Positions 52,161-61,619 are shown, counted from the stretch's first letter. The stretch: DNA of 64,000 bases from Microcaldota archaeon (GCA_021797575.1 JAJZZN010000003.1:1-64000); one strand, 5' to 3'. Translations and numbers: made by a program. The notes: generated from the letters alone by a model not told the origin.

Positions 52161-52676
52161 ATGGAAGGGCATAATTTCAACTTTGAAGCGATGGGCAGAA
52201 TGCGCAATGCTTCATTCAACGAAGACGAGATAATCGGATTCCTTGGTATAAAGGAGCATATGAGCGTACTTGACCTTGGGGCTGGAGATGGCTTTTTCGC
52301 CAAGATGTTCGTGAACAGGGGCGCAGAAGTCACTGCAGTGGATAGGAACAGCAAGTATTTTGAGGATATGAATGATCTCGGTATAGCCACTAAAAAAGGC
52401 GACATATGCACGTTCGATGAAGGGAAATACGATTTGGTGTTCATTGCAAACGTTTTGCACGATCTGGACTGCCATGCAACTCTGCCCAGCAACTTATTAA
52501 AGATGGTGAAAAACGAATTGGCAATACTCGAGTTCAAGGAGGATGCACCTTTCGGTCCTCCGTCGGATATAAGGCTGCGACCAGAAGACGTAGAAGGCAT
52601 TTTCGAGCCGGCAGGCTTCAAATTAGTAAAGCAGAAGGAGCTCAGATACCATTACATAATGCTATTCGGGAGGTGA
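52161..52676 (+). CDS. Class I SAM-dependent methyltransferase
   Basis: 171 residues. The SAM motif is VLDLGAGDGFFAKMF (about 37), with the acidic ribose-binding AVDRN after strand 2 and YDLVFIANVLHDL as motif after strand 4. The substrate is unknown. It is 16 bases after the membrane protein gene and converges on the next gene. Confidence 0.8.
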   Translation: MEGHNFNFEAMGRMRNASFNEDEIIGFLGIKEHMSVLDLGAGDGFFAKMFVNRGAEVTAVDRNSKYFEDMNDLGIATKKGDICTFDEGKYDLVFIANVLHDLDCHATLPSNLLKMVKNELAILEFKEDAPFGPPSDIRLRPEDVEGIFEPAGFKLVKQKELRYHYIMLFGR

Positions 52677-52682
52677 ATATGC

Positions 52683-53165
52683 TTACTCCGGCTGGCTTCC
52701 CGAATCATCCACTGCGATGCCGGAATCGTCTGCCGATGCTTCTGCAGCATTGTGCAATGACGTTTTTCTCCCTCCTCTCTTGGTCTGCCTGCCTGTGCGT
52801 GCATTTGCAAACTCTATGCTCAGGTCCTCATCAGCCTTGCTGTCCATCCACTCCTTTATATAAGTCGCTATGTTCTTAAAAGGCCTCGTATACCTGTCAG
52901 TAAGCATATAGTAGTTGTCTTCATGTTTTAGCATTCCAACCTGCACCGCATAATCAAGATATCTCTTTGCCGTGGCTATGGGTATTTCCTTGGGCACATC
53001 GCGCAGCCTGAGCTGGCCCTTTCTTTTGGTTTCGAGCAGCAACGCAGAGAACCTGTATGCCTCAGTTTCACTGTCAAAGAAAACCTTTGCTATGTCTTTA
53101 ACATTCGGGCTCTTAAGCTTCTCCTTGAGCGGCGCATCCTCAAACTCCCAGTACTTTATGGACAT
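52683..53165 (-). CDS. Unknown protein with winged-helix-like region
   Basis: About 160 residues from the ATG at 53165 (MSIKYWEFED). Residues around 40-95 (ETKRKGQLRLRDVPKEIPIA to YYMLTDRYTRPF) have the rhythm of a winged helix ending in a beta hairpin, and the last 45 residues are Ser/Ala/Asp-rich and probably disordered. It lies 29 bases downstream of the DRG GTPase end on the same strand. A DNA-binding role is a guess. Confidence 0.5.
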   Translation of the reverse strand: MSIKYWEFEDAPLKEKLKSPNVKDIAKVFFDSETEAYRFSALLLETKRKGQLRLRDVPKEIPIATAKRYLDYAVQVGMLKHEDNYYMLTDRYTRPFKNIATYIKEWMDSKADEDLSIEFANARTGRQTKRGGRKTSLHNAAEASADDSGIAVDDSGSQPE

Positions 53166-53194
53166 TTGATCAACAATAGCATTATGCAAGAAAT

Positions 53195-54298
53195 CTATTT
53201 ATTCTTGATGAATGTCAGCACGTCTCCCTCCTCAAGCACGTGGTTGACGCCGACCCTCTGGTTCTTGAACTTGACGCTCCTGCCTTCAACGTATGCAGAT
53301 TTGAGCTCGTCCGCTATGTCAGTGTGCAACTTTTTTGCGGCATCACCCACTGTTGACCCTCTCTTCAATATGAGCGGCTCCACTTCGGCCTTGTCAAGCC
53401 TGTGCTTCAGGTATACGGTGATTATCCCCAGGTTATCATATATGCCTTCTATGAGCGAATCGGCATTCCTCCTATCTATCATGCTTACCGGAAACACGTC
53501 TATTGCATACTTTGACCGTATTTTTTCCGCTATGCCTTCATAATCAGGCACTAGGTCTATCTTGTTCAGCGCTACTATGGCCTTTATGTATATCGACCTG
53601 CCTGCGAGCAGGCTTATGAGCTCATCCTCATCCACCCTGCTCCTTATCCTTACTATTGAATTTGCCATTCCCAATCCGAAGAATATCACCTGAAGCTCCT
53701 TGTATGTAAGTGTTGATTTGTTAGCCTCTATACGCAGCCCCTGTCCCTTCGAGTCGAGCACCTGCACGTCCGGTCTCTCCACATTCACATATATGTTAAG
53801 CGCCCTGAATTCATCCATCAGCTTGTCGAGCTGCGCCGGGTTTGTTGCATCTATGACGAATACTACGAGGTCCGATATCCTTGCAGCTGATATTACTGAT
53901 CTTCCTCCGCCAACACCAAGGTGTGCATTCTCTATAAGTCCCGGAAGGTCGAAGACTTGTATGTGCGCATGGTTATGTATAAGCATACCGGGGACTATCT
54001 CCGTGGTGGTGAATGCATAGCTTGCAGTCTTCGATTTTACATTTGATATCGCATTGATGAGTGTGCTCTTTCCGGCACTAGGGAATCCAATCAATGCAAC
54101 TGTAACATCACCCGCTTTCTTTACGAAAAAACCCTTGCCTTTCTTGCCCTTGCTGCCCTCTACGATATCCCTTTTTGTTTTCGCGATCTTTGCGCGCAGT
54201 ATTCCAAGGTGCTTGTTTGTCGCCTTATTATACTTGGTATTGGAATACTCTTTCTCCAACTCTTCGAGCTTATTCTTGAGCCCTTCCACCTTCTCCAT
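53195..54298 (-). CDS. DRG-family GTPase with TGS domain
   Basis: 367 residues. GTPase motifs are G1 GFPSAGKSTL, G3 DLPGLIENAHLGVGGG, and G4 ALNKIDLV. A helical N-terminal segment (1-60) precedes it, and a C-terminal TGS domain (about 295-367) ends VEEGDVLTF-like VLEEGDVLTFIKNK. Developmentally regulated GTP-binding (Rbg/DRG) proteins associate with ribosomes. About 365 residues is typical. Confidence 0.93.
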   Translation of the reverse strand: MEKVEGLKNKLEELEKEYSNTKYNKATNKHLGILRAKIAKTKRDIVEGSKGKKGKGFFVKKAGDVTVALIGFPSAGKSTLINAISNVKSKTASYAFTTTEIVPGMLIHNHAHIQVFDLPGLIENAHLGVGGGRSVISAARISDLVVFVIDATNPAQLDKLMDEFRALNIYVNVERPDVQVLDSKGQGLRIEANKSTLTYKELQVIFFGLGMANSIVRIRSRVDEDELISLLAGRSIYIKAIVALNKIDLVPDYEGIAEKIRSKYAIDVFPVSMIDRRNADSLIEGIYDNLGIITVYLKHRLDKAEVEPLILKRGSTVGDAAKKLHTDIADELKSAYVEGRSVKFKNQRVGVNHVLEEGDVLTFIKNK

Positions 54299-54438
54299 AA
54301 AAACCAGATCCCCGTTTATGGATGTATACGCAGATACATCAAAGTAGAAACACTTTTACTACTCTTATCGATAAAATAGTATATGCTTAAATATATTAAC
54401 AGTTAACCTTAAAAATGTTACAACAAAGTGTGAATAAA

Positions 54439-54516
54439 ATGGCAGCAAAGAAACGTGCCGCTAAGAAGGCCAAGAAGTCTAGCGGCAAGAAAAAGGGAAA
54501 GAGTAAGAAAAGGTAA
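54439..54516 (+). CDS. 25-residue Lys/Arg-rich peptide
   Basis: An ATG at 54439 opens MAAKKRAAKKAKKSSGKKK followed by six more residues, ending KKR and TAA at 54514. About 60 percent of residues are Lys or Arg and the rest are small, as in histone H1 tails. It sits alone between two divergent/convergent units. AT-rich TATA-like sequence lies just upstream (GTATATGCTTAAATATATTAA) and a strong T-run terminator follows. It was too short for usual gene finders. Nucleic-acid binding is likely from charge; exact role unknown. Confidence 0.6.
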   Translation: MAAKKRAAKKAKKSSGKKKGKSKKR

Positions 54517-54540
54517 TTGAGGCGGTTGTTACCGTTTCCG

Positions 54541-54579
54541 ATTTTTTATTTTTTTCTAATTTTTTATGTTTTTGTTTTG
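54541..54579 (+). terminator. T-rich terminator between convergent genes
   Basis: ATTTTTTATTTTTTTC and three more T runs follow the basic-peptide gene. The same composition is seen behind the tandem-repeat protein at 24381. Read from the other strand it is A-rich, so it serves the plus-strand gene. Confidence 0.65.
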
Positions 54580-54601
54580 ATGCAAACTTAGTGCATCTTT
54601 T

Positions 54602-55900
54602 CTATTTCATGAATTTCGCAAATTTCTTCTTGAAATTCCTGTCGTTCTTCATGCTGTTGAACATCCTCTTCATCTTATTGAAATCCGATAGGAATTGATG
54701 GACATCCCTGTCGGTGGTGCCGCTCCCCCTCGCTACTCTCCTTATCCTATTGGGGTTGTGCATCAGTTTCTCGTCAGTTCTCTCTTCCTTGGTCATAGAG
54801 CCTATTATGACCTTGTACTTGTTCAGTTTCTCCTCTCCCTGGTTCACAAGCTCTTTTGGGACGTCAGCAGCGCCGAGCATACCGAACACATTTTTCAACG
54901 GGCCCATTTTGTTGAGTGCCTTCAGCTGGTTGTAGAATGTCTCGAAGTTCAGGTTTTCCATATCTACGTCTTCAGGCTTTATCGCTGCCTCTTTTATCGC
55001 TTGGTTCACGCTGTCTACTAGCGAGAGTATGTCGGGCATGCCCAGCAGCCTTCCTATAAACTTGCCCGGATCATATGGTTCAATGTTAGCGAGCTTCTCG
55101 CCGGTGCCTATAAACATCACTTTGACCTTTGCAGCGTTCGCTGCGCTCAGGGCGCCTCCTCCCTTTCCCGATCCATCCATCTTTGTTACTATTATGCCTG
55201 TGAGCCTTATTGCCTCGTCGAATTTCTCGGCCTGCTGCTTCGCAACATGACCTATGTCTGCATTTATGACTAGAACCTTCTCGTCTGGATTGAACGCGCG
55301 GTTTATGGCCTTCAGCTCACTAACAAGCTCTTCGTCCAATGCGCTCCTGCCGCTGGTATCGCATATGACAACCTTCCTATCTGCATGAACCTTAAGCGCC
55401 TCTTTTACTATCTTGGTTGGATCATTCTCGCCCTTGATGCCAAAGAATCCAACGTTTGCCTGCTTTGCAAGCGTCTCGAGCTGCTCATACGCAGCGGGCC
55501 TTGAAACGTCGCAGCATATCACCGCTGCGCTGAGGCCTCTGTCCTGGTAGAATTTAGCCAGCTTAGCCGCCGTGGTTGTCTTTCCAGAGCCGTACAGGCC
55601 TGCAAGCAGTATCCTCTTGGGCTTAAGCTCCGGGCTGTATGTGCTGCCTACAAGCGCTACGAGCCCCTCATAGACAAGATTCGTTATGTAGTCGCTCGGC
55701 GCCACGCCCTCTGGCGGCTTGCTCTTCAGCGCCTTCTCCTCTATTTCATGCGTGAAGTCGAAGACAAGCTGCACGTCTATGTCTGCGCTGAGCAAGGATT
55801 TTTGCAGCTCCTTATTGAACTCCTTGATGGTCTTGGCATCTATGATGGTTGCTCTTGTGAGCTTCGCCATCGCTTGCCTGAGACCTTCGCCTAAATCCAT
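54602..55900 (-). CDS. srp54: Signal recognition particle protein SRP54
   Basis: About 432 residues from the ATG at 55900, with GAGGTGA ahead. The N domain (1-90) is followed by the G domain with GLYGSGKTTTAAKLAKF, CDVSRPAAYEQL, DTSGRSALDEEL and TKMDGSGKGGGALS. The C-terminal M domain (from about 295) has KMGPLKNVFGMLG, GSMTKEERTDEKLM and RIRRVARGSG, which binds 7S RNA and signal sequences. Complete, normal length. Confidence 0.96.
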   Translation of the reverse strand: MDLGEGLRQAMAKLTRATIIDAKTIKEFNKELQKSLLSADIDVQLVFDFTHEIEEKALKSKPPEGVAPSDYITNLVYEGLVALVGSTYSPELKPKRILLAGLYGSGKTTTAAKLAKFYQDRGLSAAVICCDVSRPAAYEQLETLAKQANVGFFGIKGENDPTKIVKEALKVHADRKVVICDTSGRSALDEELVSELKAINRAFNPDEKVLVINADIGHVAKQQAEKFDEAIRLTGIIVTKMDGSGKGGGALSAANAAKVKVMFIGTGEKLANIEPYDPGKFIGRLLGMPDILSLVDSVNQAIKEAAIKPEDVDMENLNFETFYNQLKALNKMGPLKNVFGMLGAADVPKELVNQGEEKLNKYKVIIGSMTKEERTDEKLMHNPNRIRRVARGSGTTDRDVHQFLSDFNKMKRMFNSMKNDRNFKKKFAKFMK

Positions 55901-56007
55901 CAATATTCACCTCAATTGGCGTAGGGGCCCAATAGATGGGCATTGCTAAGCCATATATACTCTATACCCAATAAAATATTAATACGAGCCTTAATAATAA
56001 ATGGACG

Positions 56008-57147
56008 ATGCATATGAAGCTGCTGCTGACCCAAGCCAACCTGACATTGATGGGCGGTGCCGAGCGCGTACTGCTTAAGATAGCGCAGCATTACAATGCA
56101 AAGATATACACAGCAGAATACGATAAGAAATCAACATTCCCGGAATTCTCCGATCTGGATGTCGAAGTAATAGGCAAGCCCGTCATCACTAAGATACTCC
56201 CTTATGGGCGCGTAATGCAGGGCCTAAACTACGGGCTAAGCTTCTACAACCTGAGGATCAGCGAGGATTACGACGTAATAAATGCGCACATGGCGCCAAG
56301 CCACTGGGCAAGGCACAAGAATGAGCGGGTGATATGGTACTGCCATACGCCCCTCAGGGACATATACGACCTGTACCAGTACAGGCTGTCCCTTAAAAAA
56401 ACATATCAGAAGCCCGTGCACATACTCGGCGCCAAGGGCGTAAGGAGGATAGACAAGAAGGTAGTGAAGGACATAGAATTCATCTTCGCAAACAGCTCCA
56501 ATACCGAGTCCAGGATACGCAAATATTACGGCAGGGAAGATGCAGAAGTGCTCAATGGAGGCATAGACTACAAGCAGTACAAGAACCTCGGCGATGGCAA
56601 GTACTTCTTCTATCCTTCCAGGATATCGCAGAACAAGAGGCAGGAATACGCCATACGCGCCTTCTCCATATTCAAGAGGAAGACAAAGGGCTACAAGCTC
56701 GTGCTGTCGGGCGCGGTATCCAAGGACGATTTCTACGCTTCATACTACAACAGGATCAAGGAGGAAGCGAAAAAGGTAGGGGATGTGCAGATAATAGAGA
56801 ACCCGAGCGATTCAAAGCAGAGGAGCCTTTTCGCCCATTCTTCGGCGGTTCTGTACACCCCGATAAACGAGGACTACGGCCTGGTGCCATTGGAAGCTAT
56901 GGCAAGCGGCAAGCCGGTGATATCAGTCAACGAAGGCGGGCCAAGGGATACAATAATCAACGGAAAGACAGGATTCCTTGTGAATGATGAGAGGGAAATG
57001 GCAGCCAAAATGCAGATGCTTGTCGAAAATCCGCAGCTCTCAAAGGACTTAGGCAAGGCCGGCATAGAAAGGGTAAGAAAAAGCTACTCCTGGGACAGGT
57101 TCTTCAAGATATTTGATAAGAGGGCCAGGCAAGTCGCCAAGCTGTAG
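56008..57147 (+). CDS. Family 4 glycosyltransferase
   Basis: 379 residues, GT-B fold. Two marks are clear: YPSRISQNKRQEYAIRAF at the start of the nucleotide-sugar domain (about 205) and the conserved E-x7-E region NEDYGLVPLEAMASGKPVIS, followed by NEGGPRDTI. Such enzymes transfer a sugar from a nucleotide-sugar donor; with AglB in the window, a role in glycan assembly for surface proteins is possible. ATG 56014 is an alternative start. A TATA-like AAAATATTAATA lies 30 bases upstream. Specificity unknown. Confidence 0.87.
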   Translation: MHMKLLLTQANLTLMGGAERVLLKIAQHYNAKIYTAEYDKKSTFPEFSDLDVEVIGKPVITKILPYGRVMQGLNYGLSFYNLRISEDYDVINAHMAPSHWARHKNERVIWYCHTPLRDIYDLYQYRLSLKKTYQKPVHILGAKGVRRIDKKVVKDIEFIFANSSNTESRIRKYYGREDAEVLNGGIDYKQYKNLGDGKYFFYPSRISQNKRQEYAIRAFSIFKRKTKGYKLVLSGAVSKDDFYASYYNRIKEEAKKVGDVQIIENPSDSKQRSLFAHSSAVLYTPINEDYGLVPLEAMASGKPVISVNEGGPRDTIINGKTGFLVNDEREMAAKMQMLVENPQLSKDLGKAGIERVRKSYSWDRFFKIFDKRARQVAKL

Positions 57148-57150
57148 CAA

Positions 57151-57459
57151 TTACTTTGATTTTGGAGTGATTGATATTACATATTTGGATATGACTCCTG
57201 CAGCGTATGCGAGCACCTTCTTTATGTTTGCCTCGGTATTGGTGCCTGTGCATATCATCTTGCCATTCTTGAAAAGTATTATCACGGCTTTCGGCTCAGC
57301 CACCTTAAATATAGCACCAGGAAACTGCTCCGGCTCGTAGTCCACGGCCTTGACGTTCTTCGACAGGGCATAGAGGTCTATCTCGGCATGCAACGCCGCG
57401 CTGACAACTATATTCTCTATCTTTATGACAGGGTTGTTGAGGCTTTTTGTCGAGGGCAT
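57151..57459 (-). CDS. Half-size TATA-binding protein (single TBP repeat)
   Basis: 102 residues that match exactly one repeat of TBP. IKIENIVVSAALHAEIDLYA is the first strand and helix; YEPEQFPGAIFKVAEPKAVI and ILFKNGKMICTGTNTE follow. Phe46 (in EQFPG) and Phe63 (in ILF) stand where the intercalating Phe pair of a TBP repeat lies. Normal archaeal TBP is about 180 residues with two repeats; here the frame stops after one, and no second repeat is nearby. It might bind TATA as a dimer or act as a modulator. The visible ATG may not be the start: GGTGAT at 57502-57507 points to an ACG at 57496-57498. Confidence 0.8.
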   Translation of the reverse strand: MPSTKSLNNPVIKIENIVVSAALHAEIDLYALSKNVKAVDYEPEQFPGAIFKVAEPKAVIILFKNGKMICTGTNTEANIKKVLAYAAGVISKYVISITPKSK

Positions 57460-57495
57460 TTCCTTTGCCTGGGCTGTTTTTGCGGTCTTTGCTGC

Positions 57496-57542
57496 CGTTA
57501 AATCACCATCAATGATATAATGCTATACAACCTTTATATATG
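57496..57542 (-). promoter_or_regulatory. Promoter and ribosome site of the TBP-like gene
   Basis: The minus strand has CATATATAAAGG (57532-57542), then 25-30 bases later GGTGAT (57502-57507), followed by TTA and ACG-GCA-GCA-AAG in frame with the TBP repeat. If ACG starts translation the product gains 13 residues beginning like many proteins here (MAAK). Confidence 0.45.
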
Positions 57543-57647
57543 TTTTGTAGGCTTTGCCTCTATACGCTGATGTTGTGCAAGCATTACAGTGTGACATATT
57601 TAAATCCCAAATCCGTTATTATTGCTGGTTCATTAGATGCCGTCTAG

Positions 57648-58769
57648 GTGTATCATACGACTAAATCTGTATGCATTATAGGTGCGGGTACTATAGGCTT
57701 GATATTAGCAAAGACGCTGGCAGCCTCCGGCATAGAAGTTGACGTATACGAATCCAAGTCAAATGTTTCGGATGGTTCAGAAAAGGCCTCAGGAATAATA
57801 TCAAAAATAGGCCTTGATCGCATCGGTGTTGAATACAAAAAGTCCATAGTCAACAAGCTCAGCGGCGCAATACTGCATTCCGGGAGCAGGAAGCTGAGGA
57901 TAAAGTCAAATGATACAAAGGCGTATGTTATAGATAGGGGCAAGTATGTAGAAGAATGTGCCTCAGAGGCTAAGCGTGAAGGTGCCAAGATATATACCAA
58001 TACGCGATTCAGCCCAAACGACCTAATAAGGTTGAAGGACCAATATGATGCAATAGTCGGGGCAGATGGCGCTGTATCAACGGTTGCAAAGACCTTTTCA
58101 TTTCCGCCAATAGGTTCATATGTCCTTACGTACAAGGCTGAATACTCTGGAGCAGATGTCGGGGAGACCGATGTTGTAGACCTTTTTTTTGACAATACGA
58201 TGATGCACAACTTCTTCGGATGGAGCGTGCCCTATAGCCATGATATAATGGAACTGGGTCTCGGCATCGATTCCGCATACAAGAAGAACAGCAAAGCGGT
58301 TTTTGATAGGTTCGTCAAGAAGCCTGAGATTGCAGAAATGCTGAAATCATCCAATATGGTGTCTGGGCATGCCAGCATGATACCGTTGGAGACAAGGCAG
58401 AAGACCGTGATCGGGAACGTACTTCTTGTTGGTGACGCGGCCGGCCAGACAAAAGCAACTACAGGAGGCGGAATAGTATTCGGCTCAGGATGTGCAAGCA
58501 TAGCTGCAGACTCTATAACAAGATACATTAATCAGGGCATCCCATTATCAAGATACGAGCGTGCTTGGAGAAGGAAATACGGGTTTGAGATGTTCCTCCA
58601 TAAGAAGATACACAATCTATATTCATCATCAAGCCCAGCCCGGATGGACCGCATATTCAATGTAGTGAAGGCGATTGGGGGTGAGAAATTCCTCGGCTCA
58701 TACGGCGACATGGACAGGCCCAGTATAATGCTCAAAAGGCTCATATTCCGCGGGCTCATAAGCGACTGA
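57648..58769 (+). CDS. Second geranylgeranyl reductase-like flavoprotein
   Basis: 373 residues beginning at a GTG. The FAD-binding N-terminus VCIIGAGTIGLILAKTLAAS has the GxGxxG motif with an acidic end at VYESKS. The second FAD motif LLVGDAAGQTKATTGGGIVF matches the GDAAG-x-x-x-P/T-x-x-GGG signature of geranylgeranyl reductases. A TATA element (CATATTTAAATCC) lies 45 bases upstream. It shares the fold of, but is only distantly related to, the paralogue at 21554. Substrates may be archaeal lipids or a menaquinone side chain. Confidence 0.8.
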   Translation: MYHTTKSVCIIGAGTIGLILAKTLAASGIEVDVYESKSNVSDGSEKASGIISKIGLDRIGVEYKKSIVNKLSGAILHSGSRKLRIKSNDTKAYVIDRGKYVEECASEAKREGAKIYTNTRFSPNDLIRLKDQYDAIVGADGAVSTVAKTFSFPPIGSYVLTYKAEYSGADVGETDVVDLFFDNTMMHNFFGWSVPYSHDIMELGLGIDSAYKKNSKAVFDRFVKKPEIAEMLKSSNMVSGHASMIPLETRQKTVIGNVLLVGDAAGQTKATTGGGIVFGSGCASIAADSITRYINQGIPLSRYERAWRRKYGFEMFLHKKIHNLYSSSSPARMDRIFNVVKAIGGEKFLGSYGDMDRPSIMLKRLIFRGLISD

Positions 58770-58774
58770 GCAGT

Positions 58775-60196
58775 TCACATGCCGAACAGTGAAAGGCTGG
58801 CCGCGCTCGCGGCGTGTATGATAGGCCCTGGATACAATCCGAACAGCACAACCACTGCCAAGCACACTGCAACCGCAGCGATTATGTATCCGTTGGCAAA
58901 CAGCTTGCCGCTGCCCACACTTACGCCCTTCTTTGAATACATAGAGCCGATTACCTTGCCGTAATAGTATATCGACATGAAGCTGTTTAGTATTCCGAGC
59001 CCTGCCAGTATGAGCATGCCTTTGTCAACCGCGCTGGAGAACAGCAGCAGCTTGCCAGTGAAGCCCAAGAGAGGGGGCACGCCTGCCATTGAAAGCATGA
59101 ATATACTCAATGATATGCCTGCAAACTTGCTCCTGTAGCCCAGCCCGGAATAATCGTCTATGCTCCTGAGCCCTTTGGACTCCAGCCACAGCACTACCGA
59201 GAATGCGCCTATTACCATGAACATGTGCGCTGCTATCTGCACTATGCTCGCCTCTATCCCGAAGCTGTCAGCTACAGCTATGCCTATAAGTATGTATCCT
59301 GCCTGGGATATAGAAGAATAAGCGAAAAGGCGCTTTACGTCCTTTTGGACAAATGCCATTATGTTGCCGAAGAACATGGTCAGTATTGCCAGGAGCTCGA
59401 ATATGGGCGAGAATGTCGCAGAGTATCTCGAAAGCAGCACAAAGAAAGTGGTCATTATGGCTACGAAAGCCACCTTTTTGTTCATGCCTGCAAGCATTGC
59501 GGTTATGTTTGTAGGTGCACCCTGGTATACGTCAGGCACCCAGAGGTTGAATGGAAATAGCGAGGCCTCAAATGAGAACCCTGCGATGAAGAGTATTATT
59601 GCAAGCGTTAGTATATAGCTACCTGGCGCCGGGCCCGACGCAGTAAAGCCAGATAGGAGCAGCGACGGATCATAGGAGAACATCATCGCAACAGCGAAGA
59701 GCAGAACCGATATTGCAATGGCACCCAGTATGAACAGTTTTACTGCGGGTTCGACTCTGCTCTTGCCGTCAAGTATTATCATGAATACGGTGCTCAGCGC
59801 CACCAGCTCTATGCCTACGACTGTAGTTACCAGCGATGTTGAAGCAGCGACACCTATTACCCCAAGAAGCATGAAGCCGAAGAGTGCCGAGAAGCCAGTG
59901 AAATCATTCGAGTACCTGTACGAAATCAAGTATATGAGAGTGCCTGAGGCCATGAACAGTGCAGCGAAGAGTGCCGAGAAAGGATACATTTCAAATATTC
60001 CAAGCAGCGTCGTGCTCGAGCCGCCCGTGAAGACTGAGAGAAACAGCGCAGTGTCTATGGCAAGCAGCGGAAGGCCTATCAAAAATGCAACATTCTTCCT
60101 CCTGTGCAATGCTGCGGCTAGCCCCGATGCAATGAACAGGGCAAGCACTGCGAATGCGGCATATACGAGCATTAAATCGCTATTTGGTGCAAGCAT
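58775..60196 (-). CDS. nuoN: Complex I subunit N
   Basis: About 473 residues, 13-14 membrane helices. This is one of three antiporter-like proton channel subunits of NADH:quinone oxidoreductase. Marks are FNLWVPDVYQGAPTNITAML and KDVKRLFAYSSISQAGYILI. The ATG at 60196, with GGTAGGA ahead, is preferred over a TTG at 60205. It ends the nuoJ-K-L-M-N order. Confidence 0.92.
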   Translation of the reverse strand: MLAPNSDLMLVYAAFAVLALFIASGLAAALHRRKNVAFLIGLPLLAIDTALFLSVFTGGSSTTLLGIFEMYPFSALFAALFMASGTLIYLISYRYSNDFTGFSALFGFMLLGVIGVAASTSLVTTVVGIELVALSTVFMIILDGKSRVEPAVKLFILGAIAISVLLFAVAMMFSYDPSLLLSGFTASGPAPGSYILTLAIILFIAGFSFEASLFPFNLWVPDVYQGAPTNITAMLAGMNKKVAFVAIMTTFFVLLSRYSATFSPIFELLAILTMFFGNIMAFVQKDVKRLFAYSSISQAGYILIGIAVADSFGIEASIVQIAAHMFMVIGAFSVVLWLESKGLRSIDDYSGLGYRSKFAGISLSIFMLSMAGVPPLLGFTGKLLLFSSAVDKGMLILAGLGILNSFMSIYYYGKVIGSMYSKKGVSVGSGKLFANGYIIAAVAVCLAVVVLFGLYPGPIIHAASAASLSLFGM

Positions 60197-60205
60197 TCCT
60201 ACCAA

Positions 60206-61615
60206 CTATGAACCTATTATTTTAAGCAATATAAACGGCAGCATGCCGAATGCAAATATGAACAACAGCAGCACCGAATAACCAGCTTTCTGCGCAGCTG
60301 TTGGAAGGTAAGGTGCTTCTGTACCGTTCCTTCCATTGACTATCGATCTGCTGACTACCAAGTAAAGCAATCCGCCTGCAAGCAGTATTGCACCGAGCGG
60401 TATCAGCCCGTAGAGCCCGAAGGCGCTGAACGCGCCAATGAATATCAGCAGGTCAGCTATGAATCCTACTGTGAGCGGAACGCCGGTTATGGAGAAAATG
60501 CCCAGCATGAACGAGTATGCCGTGGAAGCAGAACCCTCGACAACTCCGCGTATGAACTTTATGCTCCTCGATCCGAACATGCCCTCTATGCTACCTGCCA
60601 CGAGGAACAGCAGCGCTATGCCAAGCCCGTGTGCCAGCATGCCATATATGCTGCCCTCCCTGCCTATGACGGTGATTGAAGCTATTCCTACAAGTATTAT
60701 GGACATGTCAAGCATGCTTATGTACGATATTAGCCTCTTTATGTCGCTCTGGTTTATTGCTACTAAGACAGCATAGAAGGCGGATATGGCAGCCAGTGCC
60801 AATATGTATGTGCTATACTTGGCAGCTATTGGCATCATAAGGAACAGAAGCAGCATCCCGTACGCTCCGAACTTCGAAAGAACGCCTGATATCAGCATGG
60901 ATCCCTGCGTGGAAGATTCTGTGTACGCATCGGCCATCCACGAATGCAGGGGGAATATCGGCATCTTTATCATGAATGCGACGAAAAGCAGCACGAATAT
61001 CGATTCCTGTATGCCTATGGGTATGAGGCTCCCGTGCGATATTATGTAAGCGATGTTGAAGGAATGCACCGGCGTACCGAAATATATGAGAATAATGCCC
61101 AATAGGAGCGCAGCGCTTGCTCCAAGGGAGTATACAAGGAACTTCAGTGCCGCTGACCTCCTATTTGCTGAACCCATATAGCTTATCATGAAGAACGTAG
61201 CTACTACGCCAACATCCCAAAATATGAAGAACAATATTAGATTGGATGACGAGAACAGGCCTATTGCGGCAAGACCAAACAGCAGCATGAGCACGGCCGC
61301 ACCCTTGCTTGTTTCCTCTCTGCCGCTTGACAGCGCCGCAGCGAATAGCACAATAGCAGTCATTGCCAGCAGCACTGCGGATATGGGCGTAGCTATGAAA
61401 GAAACATGCACGCCGAATTGCGGTATGTATGCGTAGGTCTGCGCCATCACGTTAGCCCCAAGAATATACTCATACGCTACTATGAGCAACACCATAATCA
61501 GAACTATGGCAGTGGCAGCGACGCCTATATAATAGCTGAAGCGTTTTTCGAGCAGTGCGGCTAGCACTATGCCCAAGGTGAGCGCCGCGAATATTATGCT
61601 GAATTCTGGGATCAA
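60206..61615 (-). CDS. nuoM: Complex I subunit M
   Basis: 469 residues, about 14 membrane helices. Marks are FPLHSWMADAYTESSTQGSM and SDIKRLISYISMLDMSIILV, where the Lys residues lie on the proton path. The start is a TTG at 61615 with GTGATG ahead; the closest ATG is in another frame and stops at once. It starts 4 bases after nuoL. Confidence 0.92.
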   Translation of the reverse strand: MIPEFSIIFAALTLGIVLAALLEKRFSYYIGVAATAIVLIMVLLIVAYEYILGANVMAQTYAYIPQFGVHVSFIATPISAVLLAMTAIVLFAAALSSGREETSKGAAVLMLLFGLAAIGLFSSSNLILFFIFWDVGVVATFFMISYMGSANRRSAALKFLVYSLGASAALLLGIILIYFGTPVHSFNIAYIISHGSLIPIGIQESIFVLLFVAFMIKMPIFPLHSWMADAYTESSTQGSMLISGVLSKFGAYGMLLLFLMMPIAAKYSTYILALAAISAFYAVLVAINQSDIKRLISYISMLDMSIILVGIASITVIGREGSIYGMLAHGLGIALLFLVAGSIEGMFGSRSIKFIRGVVEGSASTAYSFMLGIFSITGVPLTVGFIADLLIFIGAFSAFGLYGLIPLGAILLAGGLLYLVVSRSIVNGRNGTEAPYLPTAAQKAGYSVLLLFIFAFGMLPFILLKIIGS

Positions 61616-61619
61616 GGCA

